Source: Billgrantia tianxiuensis (GTDB lineage Bacteria > Pseudomonadota > Gammaproteobacteria > Pseudomonadales > Halomonadaceae). Taken from it: a DNA stretch of 64,000 nucleotides. The position numbers and the translations under genes were made by a program. Shown here in pieces: positions 56,505-63,922 of the stretch (position 1 is the stretch's first letter; each line of letters begins with the position of its first letter). Where the stretch lies: assembly GCF_009834345.1 (NCBI RefSeq), contig NZ_CP035042.1, positions 1,674,001 through 1,738,000 of the forward strand. Reading direction: 5' to 3'. The notes under the pieces were generated by a model, which was given only the letters and a program-made list of their open reading frames with translations, was not told the DNA's origin and did not search any database.

Positions 56505-57483
56505 TTATGCGGAGTTATGAGCGCCGCCGCCATCGTTGTTCGCTGCTTCGGCGGGGCTATCTGCCTCTTCCGTGGGAGCGGGGATGTCGGCCGGGGTTTC
56601 CAGCGTCAGGCGGCCCAGCTTGCCGTCGCGCAGTTCGTGCAGCAGCACCTCGGCGCCGCGATGCAGGTCGACCTCGCCGCCGGCACGCAGCCCACCGCGG
56701 CGGCTGGCGATCTCGGTGAGTATCGCATGGCCGTCGAAGCCGGCCACGGCGAGCAGGTCGATGCGCGGGGGCCGTCGGCCTCGACCCGCTCCGCCTCGGG
56801 TTGGCGGCGTAGGGCGGCAGGTCGGCCAGCTTGTAGCGGGCCTTGAGCGCCTCGGGGTAGCGTCGGGCCAGCTCGGCGGCAGTGACCACGGCCACGTCGA
56901 CGTAATCGATGGCGGTGTCGCGAATGGCGCCGGTCGCCGCCAGGCGGTAGGCGCTGGCCTGATCCTCGATTTTCGGCCACAGCACCCCAGGGGTGTCGAT
57001 CAGCGCTACCCGCCCGGCAATGCGCACCTTCTGCTGACGCTTGGTCACCGCCGGCTCGTTGCCGGTCTTGGCGATGGCCTTGCCGGCCAGGCCGTTGATC
57101 AGGGTCGACTTGCCCACGTTGGGAATGCCCATGACCATCACCCGCACGTCGCGGTCGGCGCGCACCTGCCCGGCCAGCTCGTGGCACAGCTTGGGAATGC
57201 GCTTGAGTTCGCGGGCGTTGGTGGTGGTTACGGCAAGCGCCCGGGTATCGGGTAGCGAATCGAAGTAGGCGACCCATTCACGAGTACGCTCCGGATCGGC
57301 CAGGTCGGCCCGCGAGAGAATCTTGAGCACCGGCTTGTGGCGGGTCAGGCCGGCCAGCATGGGGTTGGCGCTGGAGTAGGGCAGGCGGGCGTCGAGCACC
57401 TCGATCGCCACGTCGATTTCCGGCAGCGCCTCCTGAATCTGTCGGCGCGCCTTGTTCATGTGTCCCGGATACCAGCCGAGCAT
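56505..57483 (-). CDS. ylqF: YlqF/RbgA-type circularly permuted GTPase, twice frameshifted
   Basis: Ribosome-assembly GTPase family. The start is MLGWYPGHMNKARRQIQ (ATG 57483), a family hallmark. G4-like SRADLADP precedes G1 IPNVGKSTLINGL, as in permuted GTPases. G3 is DTPGVLWPKI. Near residue 230 the frame breaks twice, opposite GGG 56798-56800 and GGGGG 56767-56771. Adding one C at each gives YAANPEAERVEADGPPRIDL, then LAVAGFDGHAILTEIASRRG and the end LGRLTLETPADIP. The total is about 327 residues. Both breaks look like sequencing errors. Confidence 0.88.
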
Positions 57484-57554
57484 GTGCCACTCCTGCAAAC
57501 CTTACGAAGCCGCCCATCATATCAGAAGGGCGGCCTCGGCAGGGCAGAGCAGCG

Positions 57555-57956
57555 CTATTCGCCGGGGTGGAACGAGATGGCTACCGAGTTGATGCAGTAG
57601 CGCAGGCCGGTGGTCTGGGGCGGGCCGTCGGGAAAGACGTGGCCCAGGTGGGCATCGCAGTGGGCGCACACCACTTCGGTGCGGCGCATGCCGTGGGAGT
57701 CGTCGAAGCGCTCCTCGACGGCGGCCTGGCCCAGCGGGCGGTCGAAGCTCGGCCAACCGCAGTGGGCCTCGAACTTGTGCTCGTTCTCGAACAAGGGAGC
57801 ATTGCAGCAGACGCAGTGGTAGATGCCGTGCTCGTCGGTGACCTGATAATCGCCGCTGAAGGGCGGTTCGGTGCCCTGTTGCCGCGTTACACGATACTGC
57901 TCCGGGGTGAGCTGGGCACGCCACTCGGCATCGCTCTTCTCGATCTTCTTGCGCAT
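57555..57956 (-). CDS. msrB: Peptide-methionine (R)-S-oxide reductase MsrB
   Basis: Reduces the R-epimer of methionine sulfoxide. 133 residues from the ATG at 57956 (AGGAGAGAGGCC upstream). Zinc-binding pairs [11 protein letters not shown] and [17 protein letters not shown]. The catalytic Cys is in [12 protein letters not shown] near the C-terminus. No signal peptide, so this copy is cytosolic, unlike the exported MsrA at 4 kb. Confidence 0.96.
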   Translation of the reverse strand: MRKKIEKSDAEWRAQLTPEQYRVTRQQGTEPPFSGDYQVTDEHGIYHCVCCNAPLFENEHKFEAHCGWPSFDRPLGQAAVEERFDDSHGMRRTEVVCAHCDAHLGHVFPDGPPQTTGLRYCINSVAISFHPGE

Positions 57957-58107
57957 GGCCTCTCTCCTGCTGTGCGACGTTGTCATCTGACACAGAAAGC
58001 TTGGCTGCTTTCCCTCCCTTCAGCCAACCCCAGGCTGGCAGTTGACAGCCTCCAGGGGCTTGAGTAACATTCGCGCCACCTCGTTGAGGCGAGAGCGAGA
58101 CGGCTGC

Positions 58108-58183
58108 GTCCCATTCGTCTAGTGGTCCAGGACACCGCCCTTTCACGGCGGGAACAGGGGTTCGAACCCCCTATGGGACGCCA
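58108..58183 (+). tRNA. tRNA-Glu (TTC), copy 1
   Basis: 76 bases including encoded CCA. Acceptor GTCCCAT / ATGGGAC, anticodon loop CCTTTCAC with TTC, T arm AGGGG-TTCGAAC-CCCCT. Closely matches E. coli tRNA-Glu. First of a repeated Glu-Gly series. Confidence 0.97.
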
Positions 58184-58232
58184 CTCGTTTCACGCTCGTT
58201 TTCAACCGGGTACCGGAGTGCAGGACCGAAGT

Positions 58233-58307
58233 GCGGGAATAGCTCAGTGGTAGAGCATCGCCTTGCCAAGGCGAGGGTCGGGAGTTCGAATCTCCTTTCC
58301 CGCTCCA
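58233..58307 (+). tRNA. tRNA-Gly (GCC), copy 1
   Basis: 75 bases including CCA. Acceptor GCGGGAA / TTCCCGC, anticodon loop TTGCCAA with GCC, T loop TTCGAAT. Identical to the two further copies at 58541 and 58757. Confidence 0.97.
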
Positions 58308-58339
58308 AATTCTGCTTCGGCAGAATGAGCAGGTTCGGT

Positions 58340-58390
58340 GAAGGGTCGGGAGCTGGTGCGCCAGTCCGGTCGAATCACCTTCCCGCTCCA
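58340..58390 (+). repeat. Degraded tRNA-Gly 3' fragment 1
   Basis: After copy 1 of tRNA-Gly comes GGGTCGGGAGCTGGTGCGCC and then a piece ending TCGAATCACCTTCCCGCTCCA-like (T loop to CCA). It has no D or anticodon arm and cannot be a functional tRNA. A similar piece follows copy 3. Confidence 0.7.
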
Positions 58391-58407
58391 ACTTCAGCTC
58401 CAGCTGC

Positions 58408-58482
58408 GTCCCATTCGTCTAGTGGTCCAGGACACCGCCCTTTCACGGCGGGAACAGGGGTTCGAACCCCTATGGGACGCCA
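58408..58482 (+). tRNA. tRNA-Glu (TTC), copy 2, one base short in the T arm
   Basis: 75 bases including CCA. Same sequence as copy 1 except that the run of five C after TTCGAA is only four (58467-58470). This would leave a six-base T loop. Given the 12 one-base losses inferred elsewhere in the window, a sequencing error is the simplest reading. Confidence 0.93.
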
Positions 58483-58540
58483 TCTTCCGGTTGCACCCGC
58501 GATAGCGGTTGCATTGCTGATAGCATAGACTGTCGTGCAT

Positions 58541-58615
58541 GCGGGAATAGCTCAGTGGTAGAGCATCGCCTTGCCAAGGCGAGGGTCGGGAGTTCGAATC
58601 TCCTTTCCCGCTCCA
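58541..58615 (+). tRNA. tRNA-Gly (GCC), copy 2
   Basis: 75 bases including CCA, identical to copy 1. It follows tRNA-Glu copy 2 after 58 bases. Confidence 0.97.
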
Positions 58616-58635
58616 GCGCACTGTCTGGCTGCTGC

Positions 58636-58711
58636 GTCCCATTCGTCTAGTGGCCTAGGACACCGCCCTTTCACGGCGGGAACAGGGGTTCGAACCCCCT
58701 ATGGGACGCCA
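58636..58711 (+). tRNA. tRNA-Glu (TTC), copy 3, D-loop variant
   Basis: 76 bases including CCA. The D loop reads GTGGCCTAGGA instead of the GTGGTCCAGGA of copies 1 and 2; the stems are intact. Third Glu of the array. Confidence 0.97.
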
Positions 58712-58756
58712 CCTTTCGGTTATACTTGTCGAGCAGGCATGGCCGATACCGATCAA

Positions 58757-58831
58757 GCGGGAATAGCTCAGTGGTAGAGCATCGCCTTGCCAAGGCGAGG
58801 GTCGGGAGTTCGAATCTCCTTTCCCGCTCCA
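58757..58831 (+). tRNA. tRNA-Gly (GCC), copy 3
   Basis: 75 bases including CCA, identical to copies 1 and 2. Last tRNA of the array; followed by a second degraded fragment. Confidence 0.97.
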
Positions 58832-58857
58832 ATTTTCATTTCAACCTCGGTATAGCC

Positions 58858-58913
58858 AAAGCTCGGCCCGGGAGCCGGGGCGCCGGACCGTCGAATCTCC
58901 TTTCCCGCTCCAA
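58858..58913 (+). repeat. Degraded tRNA-Gly 3' fragment 2
   Basis: CTCGGCCCGGGAGCCGGGGC, then CGCCGGACCG and a T-arm-to-CCA piece (TCGAATCTCC TTTCCCGCTCCA). Its GGGAGC-GG-GCGCC-G core matches fragment 1, so the two derive from a common duplicated unit. Confidence 0.7.
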
Positions 58914-59072
58914 CATCTCCAGCCTTAGCAATGCCAAGGCTCCCCCTCACAAAATTTTCGATGACCTTGCCCATGGGCGAGGACAATGGCGTTTTTCCTG
59001 TACCAGGCTTGAAAAATCCCTTCGCGCCCTAATGTTCTGAACTCGCTTTCCATCCCAACGCAAGGATGTCTC

Positions 59073-60035
59073 ATGGCCGAACCGGCGCTGTCGATCCGTG
59101 GCCTGACCAAGGTCTACGGCAACGGCTTCCATGCCCTGAAGGGCATCGATCTCGACGTCGAACAGGGGGATTTCTTCGCCCTGCTGGGGCCCAATGGGGC
59201 CGGCAAGTCCACCACCCTGGGGGTGGTGTGCTCGCTGGTGCAGAAAACCGCCGGCCAGGTTTCGATCTTCGGCATCGACATCGATCGCGACTTCGCCCGC
59301 GCCAAGTACCACCTGGGCGTGGTGCCCCAGGAGTTCAACTTCAACCAGTTCGAGAAGGTGCTCGACATCGTGCTGGCCCAGGCGGGCTACTACGGCATGC
59401 CGCGTCGCGAAGCGCTGCCGCGAGCCGAGCAGCTGCTCAAGGATCTTGGCCTGTGGGACAAGCGCAACGGCAGCGCGCGCATGCTCTCCGGTGGCATGAA
59501 GCGCCGGCTGATGATCGCCCGGGCGCTGATGCACCGGCCCAAGCTGCTGATCCTCGACGAGCCCACCGCCGGCGTCGACATCGAACTGCGCCGCAGCATG
59601 TGGGAGTACATGCGCCGCATCAATCGCGAGGAGGGCACCACCATCATCCTCACCACCCACTATCTCGAGGAGGCCGAGAGCCTCTGTCGCAACGTGGCGA
59701 TCATCAACCACGGCGAGATCGTGCGGAACACCAGCGTGCGCGGCCTGCTCGCCGAACTCGACACCGAGACCTTCCTGCTCGATCTGGCCCGTCCCGTGGA
59801 ACAGGCCCCGCAGGTCGAGGGCTTCGAGGTGCACAAGGTGGAGTCGGCCCAGCTCGCCGTGGTGGTGCACCGCGGCCAGCGCCTGAACGACGTATTCACT
59901 GCTCTGGGCGAGCAGGGCATCGAGGTGGTCTCGATGCGCAACCGCGCCAACCGGCTGGAGGAGATGTTCGTGTCAATGGTGGAGCAGGGCAACGACGAAC
60001 GTCCCAAGGTCGAGCGGGCGGAGGTAGGCAAATGA
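59073..60035 (+). CDS. yadG: ABC-2 type exporter, ATP-binding protein (YadG-like)
   Basis: 320 residues from ATG 59073 (AAGGATGTCTC upstream). Walker A GPNGAGKSTTLGV (near residue 40), signature LSGGMKRRLMIARALM, Walker B LLILDEPTAGVD, H-loop TTHYLEEAE. The C-terminal 80 residues are an added domain usual for this subfamily. The stop overlaps the permease start as ATGA. The substrate is not known. Confidence 0.93.
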   Translation: MAEPALSIRGLTKVYGNGFHALKGIDLDVEQGDFFALLGPNGAGKSTTLGVVCSLVQKTAGQVSIFGIDIDRDFARAKYHLGVVPQEFNFNQFEKVLDIVLAQAGYYGMPRREALPRAEQLLKDLGLWDKRNGSARMLSGGMKRRLMIARALMHRPKLLILDEPTAGVDIELRRSMWEYMRRINREEGTTIILTTHYLEEAESLCRNVAIINHGEIVRNTSVRGLLAELDTETFLLDLARPVEQAPQVEGFEVHKVESAQLAVVVHRGQRLNDVFTALGEQGIEVVSMRNRANRLEEMFVSMVEQGNDERPKVERAEVGK

Positions 60036-60804
60036 ACGCCGCGCAGATCGCTATCGCCCTCTGGACACTGGTCGTCAAGGAGATCAAGCGCTTCACGCGG
60101 ATCTGGCCGCAGACCCTGCTGCCGCCGTCGATCACCATGGCGATGTACTTCATCATCTTCGGCAGCTTGATCGGCTCGCGTATCGGCGAGATGGACGGCT
60201 TCAGCTATATGGACTTCATCGTCCCGGGGCTGATCATGATGGCGGTGATCACCAACAGCTACTCCAACGTGGCCTCGAGCTTCTTCTCCAACAAGTTCCA
60301 GCGCAGCGTGGAAGAGATGATGGTCTCGCCGATGCCCAACTGGGTGATTCTTGCCGGCTTCGTGCTCGGGGCATGGCCCGTGGCCTGGGCGTGGGGGCGA
60401 TCGTCACCCTCGTGTCGCTGTTCTTCACCCGCATCAGCGTGGCGCATCCGCTGCTGACCCTTGGTGTGGTGGTGCTCACTGCGGCGCTGTTCTCCATCGG
60501 CGGCTTCATCAACGCGCTGCTGGCCAACAAGTTCGATGACGTCTCCATCGTGCCGACCTTCGTGCTTACGCCGCTGACCTACCTGGGCGGGGTGTTCTAC
60601 TCGATCTCGCTGCTGCCGACTTTCTGGCAGAATGCATCGCTGCTCAATCCAATACTTTACATGGTCAACGTGTTCCGCCACGGTTTCCTTGGTGTCTCCG
60701 ATATCCCGGTAGGCTGGGCGCTGGCCGCCATCGTCGCTTTCATCGTCGTGCTCTTCGCCATCGCGTTGTGGATGTTGGAGCAGGGCAAGGGTATTAGAAG
60801 CTGA
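60032..60804 (+). CDS. yadH: ABC-2 type exporter, permease (YadH-like), frameshifted
   Basis: Six-helix permease partner of the preceding ATPase. First frame: MNAAQIAIALWTLVVKEIKR, then FIVPGLIMMAVITNSYSNV and RSVEEMMVSPMPNWVILAGF. The frame breaks at GGGG 60368-60371. One added G gives VLGGMARGLGVGAIVTLVSL and continues with FVLTPLTYLGGVFYSISLLP, the ABC-2 signature, to LEQGKGIRS. The total is about 258 residues. Probably a sequencing error. queF begins 3 bases after the stop. Confidence 0.9.
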
Positions 60805-60807
60805 ATC

Positions 60808-61644
60808 ATGAATCACAATCGCCCTGAAACGCTTGAACACGCCCCGCTGGGACGCGAGTCCGCCTACCCGGAACACTACGATGCCGGGCTGCTCTATCCC
60901 ATTCCCCGCGCCGCCAACCGCGCGCCGCTGGGTATCGAGGAGGGCAGGTTGCCCTTCGTCGGCGAGGACGAGTGGCACGCCTTCGAGGTCAGCTGGCTCA
61001 ACGGCCGTGGCAAGCCGCTGGTCGCCGTGGCGCGCTTCCGCCTGCCAGCCGAGTCGCCCAACCTGATCGAGTCGAAGTCCTGGAAGCTCTATCTAAACAG
61101 CTTCAACCAGACCCGCTTCGACAACCGTGAGCAGGTGATCGAGACTCTCGAGCGCGATCTGGCGCAGGCGGCCGGCACTCCGGTGGCCGTCGAGCTGTTC
61201 GACGTCGATGACGCGGTGCTTGCGGTATGTCGGCTGCCAGGCGAGTGCCTGGACGAACTCGACATTGAGATCGACGACTACACGCCCAGCGCCGAGCACC
61301 TCGAGGCCGGCGAGGAGATCGTCGAGGAGACGCTCTACTCGCACCTGCTCAAGTCCAACTGCCCGGTCACCGGCCAGCCCGACTGGGGCAGCGTGCTGAT
61401 TCGCTATCGTGGTCCCAAACTCGACCGCGAGGGCCTGCTGCGCTATCTGATCGGTTATCGCCAGCATCAGGACTTCCACGAGCACTGCGTCGAGCACATC
61501 TTCACCGACCTGATGGCCAGGGCGAAACCCGAGCGGCTACTGGTGCTGGCGCGCTACGTGCGTCGCGGCGGGCTCGACATTAGCCCCTGGCGCGCTACCC
61601 CCGGCGAGCGCCCACCTGAGCCCCTTCGCTTGGCGAGGCAGTAG
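60808..61644 (+). CDS. queF: NADPH-dependent 7-cyano-7-deazaguanine reductase QueF (bimodular type)
   Basis: Reduces preQ0 to preQ1 in queuosine synthesis. 278 residues, the long bimodular class of E. coli. QueF motif ESKSWKLYLNSFNQTRF (NADPH region) in the N-terminal half. Catalytic Cys in LLKSNCPVTGQPDWGS in the C-terminal half, with YLIGYRQHQDFHEHCVE. It is in line with the ABC exporter genes but functionally unrelated. Confidence 0.96.
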   Translation: MNHNRPETLEHAPLGRESAYPEHYDAGLLYPIPRAANRAPLGIEEGRLPFVGEDEWHAFEVSWLNGRGKPLVAVARFRLPAESPNLIESKSWKLYLNSFNQTRFDNREQVIETLERDLAQAAGTPVAVELFDVDDAVLAVCRLPGECLDELDIEIDDYTPSAEHLEAGEEIVEETLYSHLLKSNCPVTGQPDWGSVLIRYRGPKLDREGLLRYLIGYRQHQDFHEHCVEHIFTDLMARAKPERLLVLARYVRRGGLDISPWRATPGERPPEPLRLARQ

Positions 61645-61730
61645 GCCCGTCGAGCCAATAGGCCTGGCACGACAGTAAACGGGGCAACTGGTAGAGTTTG
61701 ATCGATCTTTCTCGATGACTAGGAAACTGT

Positions 61731-62291
61731 ATGGACGCACTCACCCTGTTGCATCAACGCAGTTCGATGGGCAAGTTGATGGGGCCGGCCCCCGGTCCCG
61801 AGCAGATGGAAGCGATCTATCGCGCCGCGCTGCGCGCGCCAGACCACAAGGAGCTGCGACCCTGGCGCTTCATCGAGTTCACCGGTGAAGGGCGCGAACG
61901 GCTGGGCGAGCTGTTCGCCGAGGCCGAATACCGCGAGAACCCGAGCATCGAGGATGCTGCCCTGGATGCGGCGCGCAAGAAGCCGCTGCGCGCTCCCATG
62001 ATCATCGCGGTGATCGCCAAGGTCACCCCCGACGTGCCCAAGGTACCCAAGATCGAGCAGGTGATCTCCGCCGGCTGCGCCGCCCACGGCATCATGCTGG
62101 CCGCTCATGCCCAAGGGCTAGGCGCCATGTGGCGCAGCGGCAAGTTCGCCTTCGACCCCACGGTACGCAAGGGGCTCGGGCTGGAGGAAGAGGACGAACT
62201 GATCGCCTTCATCTACCTGGGGCAGCTCGGCGGACGCCACAAGCCCATCGCCGAGCATCGTATCAGCGACTTCGTCGAACGCTGGACCTGA
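61731..62291 (+). CDS. Nitroreductase family protein (YdjA-like)
   Basis: 186 residues, short like E. coli YdjA. FMN-binding start MDALTLLHQRSSMGKLMGPA, then ALRAPDHKELRPWRFIEF, and AAHAQGLGAMWRSGKF. Probably an FMN-dependent oxidoreductase of unknown substrate. A thioesterase-like gene starts 5 bases after its stop. Confidence 0.9.
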   Translation: MDALTLLHQRSSMGKLMGPAPGPEQMEAIYRAALRAPDHKELRPWRFIEFTGEGRERLGELFAEAEYRENPSIEDAALDAARKKPLRAPMIIAVIAKVTPDVPKVPKIEQVISAGCAAHGIMLAAHAQGLGAMWRSGKFAFDPTVRKGLGLEEEDELIAFIYLGQLGGRHKPIAEHRISDFVERWT

Positions 62292-62296
62292 ATGCC

Positions 62297-62800
62297 ATGC
62301 GAGAAGTCGGCGTCCCCCACCCGCGTCTGCCGCTGCCCGAACCCGGCCAGCGCGACGAGCCGCAGGCGTTTCACACTTGGCTGGCCGAGGCCATCCCCAT
62401 GGTCGAGCACCTGGGCATTCGCGAGATGCGCTGGGAAGGGGAGAGCCTGGTGTGGGAGCTTGCCCTCGAGCCCAACCTCAACGACAAGGGCACCGGTTTC
62501 GGCGGGGCGTTGACCGCCCAGACCACCCTGCTGGGCTGGTGCTGGGTCACCCTGTGGCTGCGCGAGCGTGGCTACGCTCGCGATGTCGTCGTGGCCGAGG
62601 CCAGTCAGCGCTTCCTGGCGCCCGTCACCGGCGATTACCGCCTGACCTGCTCCGCGCAGAGTGAGCAGGGGCCTGCCACCTTGGTCGAGCGCTTGGCGAG
62701 CCGTGGGCGTGGCCGGATCAGCCTGGTGCAGCAGCTCTGGTGTGGCGACACCCCATGCCTGGAAGCCCACGGAGACTACGCTGTGCTGCCCGCTGGCTGA
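62297..62800 (+). CDS. Thioesterase-like protein (YiiD C-terminal domain family)
   Basis: 167 residues from ATG 62297. Hot-dog fold pattern of the putative thioesterase domain found at the C-terminus of E. coli YiiD: FHTWLAEAIPMVEHLGI, EPNLNDKGTGFGGALTAQTT, and ASQRFLAPVTGDYRL. There is no GNAT domain here. Co-directional with the nitroreductase. Substrate unknown. Confidence 0.85.
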   Translation: MREVGVPHPRLPLPEPGQRDEPQAFHTWLAEAIPMVEHLGIREMRWEGESLVWELALEPNLNDKGTGFGGALTAQTTLLGWCWVTLWLRERGYARDVVVAEASQRFLAPVTGDYRLTCSAQSEQGPATLVERLASRGRGRISLVQQLWCGDTPCLEAHGDYAVLPAG

Positions 62801-62906
62801 ATGCGGCCAAGGCGAAAAACCGGCTTGCAAACGCGCACTTAAGCCGTTAGACTTTGCGCCGTTCTGACGCACATGGCGCAGCCAAAAGGCGTGAGGACCA
62901 CAATGT

Positions 62907-62994
62907 GGAGGGGTGTCCGAGTGGTCGAAGGAGCACGCCTGGAAAGTGTGTATGTCGAAAGGCATCGAGGGTTCGAATCCCTCCCCCTCCGCCA
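62907..62994 (+). tRNA. tRNA-Ser (GGA)
   Basis: 88 bases including CCA, with the long variable arm of class II tRNAs (TATGTCGAAAGGCATC). Acceptor GGAGGGG / CCCCTCC, anticodon loop CTGGAAA with GGA, T loop TTCGAAT. Closely matches E. coli tRNA-Ser(GGA). Confidence 0.97.
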
Positions 62995-63006
62995 CAGATT
63001 CTGAAA

Positions 63007-63032
63007 AACCAGTCGCTTACGGCTGGTTTTTT
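63007..63032 (+). terminator. Intrinsic terminator after tRNA-Ser
   Basis: AACCAGTC pairs with GGCTGGTT (one G-U), loop GCTTAC, followed by TTTTCG. It lies 13 bases after the tRNA. Confidence 0.8.
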
Positions 63033-63228
63033 CGTTACTCCTCATCCTGCCTATCATGCAGCCAATTAGTGGCCTGACTGGCGCGCCGGGTTTGCCATCG
63101 CTGCACGTCCTTGCTTGTGCCGTTGCGCTCCTTAGCCTTGCTTAGCCCTGTTTGGTCGGCACAGCCCGTCCCAGGGAAGAATTCGTCTGCAAAGCTTCGC
63201 GCGCCTGGTGTCGGTCTCCGCATCGCTA

Positions 63229-63269
63229 CGTAAGCTTTTTCCTACAAATTTTGTAGTGAATCTCTTACA
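63229..63269 (+). promoter_or_regulatory. Tandem GacA/UvrY-type boxes of regulatory RNA 1
   Basis: Two 18-bp boxes of the form TGTAAG-N6-CTTACA: CGTAAG-CTTTTT-CCTACA at 63229-63246 and TGTAGT-GAATCT-CTTACA at 63252-63269, 23 bp apart. The centre of the proximal box is about 63 bp before the predicted transcript start, the distance usual for Rsm/Csr RNA promoters. A sigma-70 promoter with extended -10 TGC-CATGGT (63309-63317) is plausible downstream. Between tRNA-Ser and here (63033-63228) I see nothing. Confidence 0.75.
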
Positions 63270-63307
63270 CGGCTCTTATCCTGGGTTAAATCAAAAACCG
63301 TCTCTCT

Positions 63308-63318
63308 GTGCCATGGTG
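63308..63318 (+). promoter_or_regulatory. Conserved promoter-proximal block of regulatory RNA 1
   Basis: GTGCCATGGTG, starting 39 bp after the proximal box ends. The counterpart GTGCCATGCTG starts 40 bp after the box of the second locus. It reads as TGn plus a weak -10 (CATGGT). A GGTTAA block lies between box and this element in both loci. Confidence 0.55.
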
Positions 63319-63323
63319 CCTAT

Positions 63324-63470
63324 ATCGGGCTATGGATGGCCCTGCACGGAAGGCCGAGCGACGGAGCGCTCATACCCAGGGATGCTTGGGCAGGAGCCCA
63401 AGGTTGGTTATCCAAGGATGGGTGGAAAGAAGCGTCGATCAAAGCCCGGCCCCAGTGGTCGGGCTTTTCT
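63324..63470 (+). ncRNA. CsrB/RsmZ-family CsrA-sequestering small RNA, locus 1 (complete)
   Basis: About 147 bases with seven GGA motifs (63334, 63348, 63363, 63380, 63393, 63416, 63424). Several lie in hairpin loops: GGGC-AGGA-GCCC at 63388-63399 is perfect, and CCCA-GGGATGC-TTGGG at 63375-63390 competes with it. The end is an 11-bp stem (63441-63451 with 63457-63467, one G-U) followed by TTTTCT. The upstream GacA-type boxes and promoter block match locus 2. This is the pattern of CsrB/RsmY/RsmZ RNAs, which titrate the translational regulator CsrA/RsmA. The 5' end is estimated from box spacing. Confidence 0.78.
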
Positions 63471-63654
63471 CGTAGTAGGGGCGGTTCGCTCCGTGGCGGG
63501 GTGGCCCGCTGCACGTCAGCCCTTGTCGTTTCGATCGACTCGAGACGGTAATGCCCGATGCGAGAGATGCTAGGTCACGCGTTCTCTTGCGGGTTCGCCA
63601 AAATATCGCGTCTCATCGCACCTGACCCGGCCGCTGGTTGGGGTCTCTGTTTGT

Positions 63655-63685
63655 TCCCACCTTGCTCTTTTAGTCCCACCTTGCT
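63655..63685 (+). repeat. Short direct repeat TCCCACCTTGCT
   Basis: TCCCACCTTGCT at 63655-63666 and again at 63674-63685, a 19-bp period, both followed by TTT-like bases. It lies in the 355-base stretch (63471-63825) between the two regulatory RNA loci, where I see no gene. Meaning unknown. Confidence 0.5.
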
Positions 63686-63825
63686 TTAGGCCGACCGACT
63701 GCAAGCATTGCTTCGGTGCCGCTCCGCCACAGCACCGAGGCAAGGAAAGAGCGCTGAGCGCCTCGTGACCCGTCTAGGGAAGGCTGGCTGGATGCCTGGC
63801 GCAGTGGCACAGGATCTCCTCTCGG

Positions 63826-63867
63826 TGTAGGAATATTTCCTACATGGCTTGTCAGTTATTTCCTACA
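63826..63867 (+). promoter_or_regulatory. Tandem GacA/UvrY-type boxes of regulatory RNA 2
   Basis: TGTAGG-AATATTT-CCTACA at 63826-63844 (a near-perfect palindrome, N7) and TGTCAG-TTATTT-CCTACA at 63850-63867 (N6), 24 bp apart. This is the same two-box arrangement as in locus 1. Confidence 0.75.
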
Positions 63868-63906
63868 AGGAAGCTTATCTCAGGTTAACGGTGTTTTGCC
63901 GAAAGG

Positions 63907-63917
63907 GTGCCATGCTG
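63907..63917 (+). promoter_or_regulatory. Conserved promoter-proximal block of regulatory RNA 2
   Basis: GTGCCATGCTG, 10 of 11 bases identical to the locus 1 block, at the same distance from the proximal box. TGC-CATGCT could serve as an extended -10 element. Confidence 0.55.
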
Positions 63918-63922
63918 ATCTC

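Noticed and set aside
58108..58913. CRISPR-like array of repeated 20-40 base blocks
   Set aside because: The repeats are full tRNA-Glu and tRNA-Gly genes with intact cloverleafs and CCA ends; spacers are irregular and no cas genes are nearby.
58108..63000. Integrated element next to tRNA genes
   Set aside because: No integrase, phage or plasmid genes follow either tRNA cluster in the window, and flanking genes (ABC exporter, queF) are ordinary chromosome. The tRNA fragments alone do not prove an attachment site.
63208..63573. A 121-codon open frame over the first regulatory RNA locus
   Set aside because: No ribosome-binding site, no family resemblance, and it runs through the GacA-type boxes and the intrinsic terminator. 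The RNA reading explains the conserved structure better.
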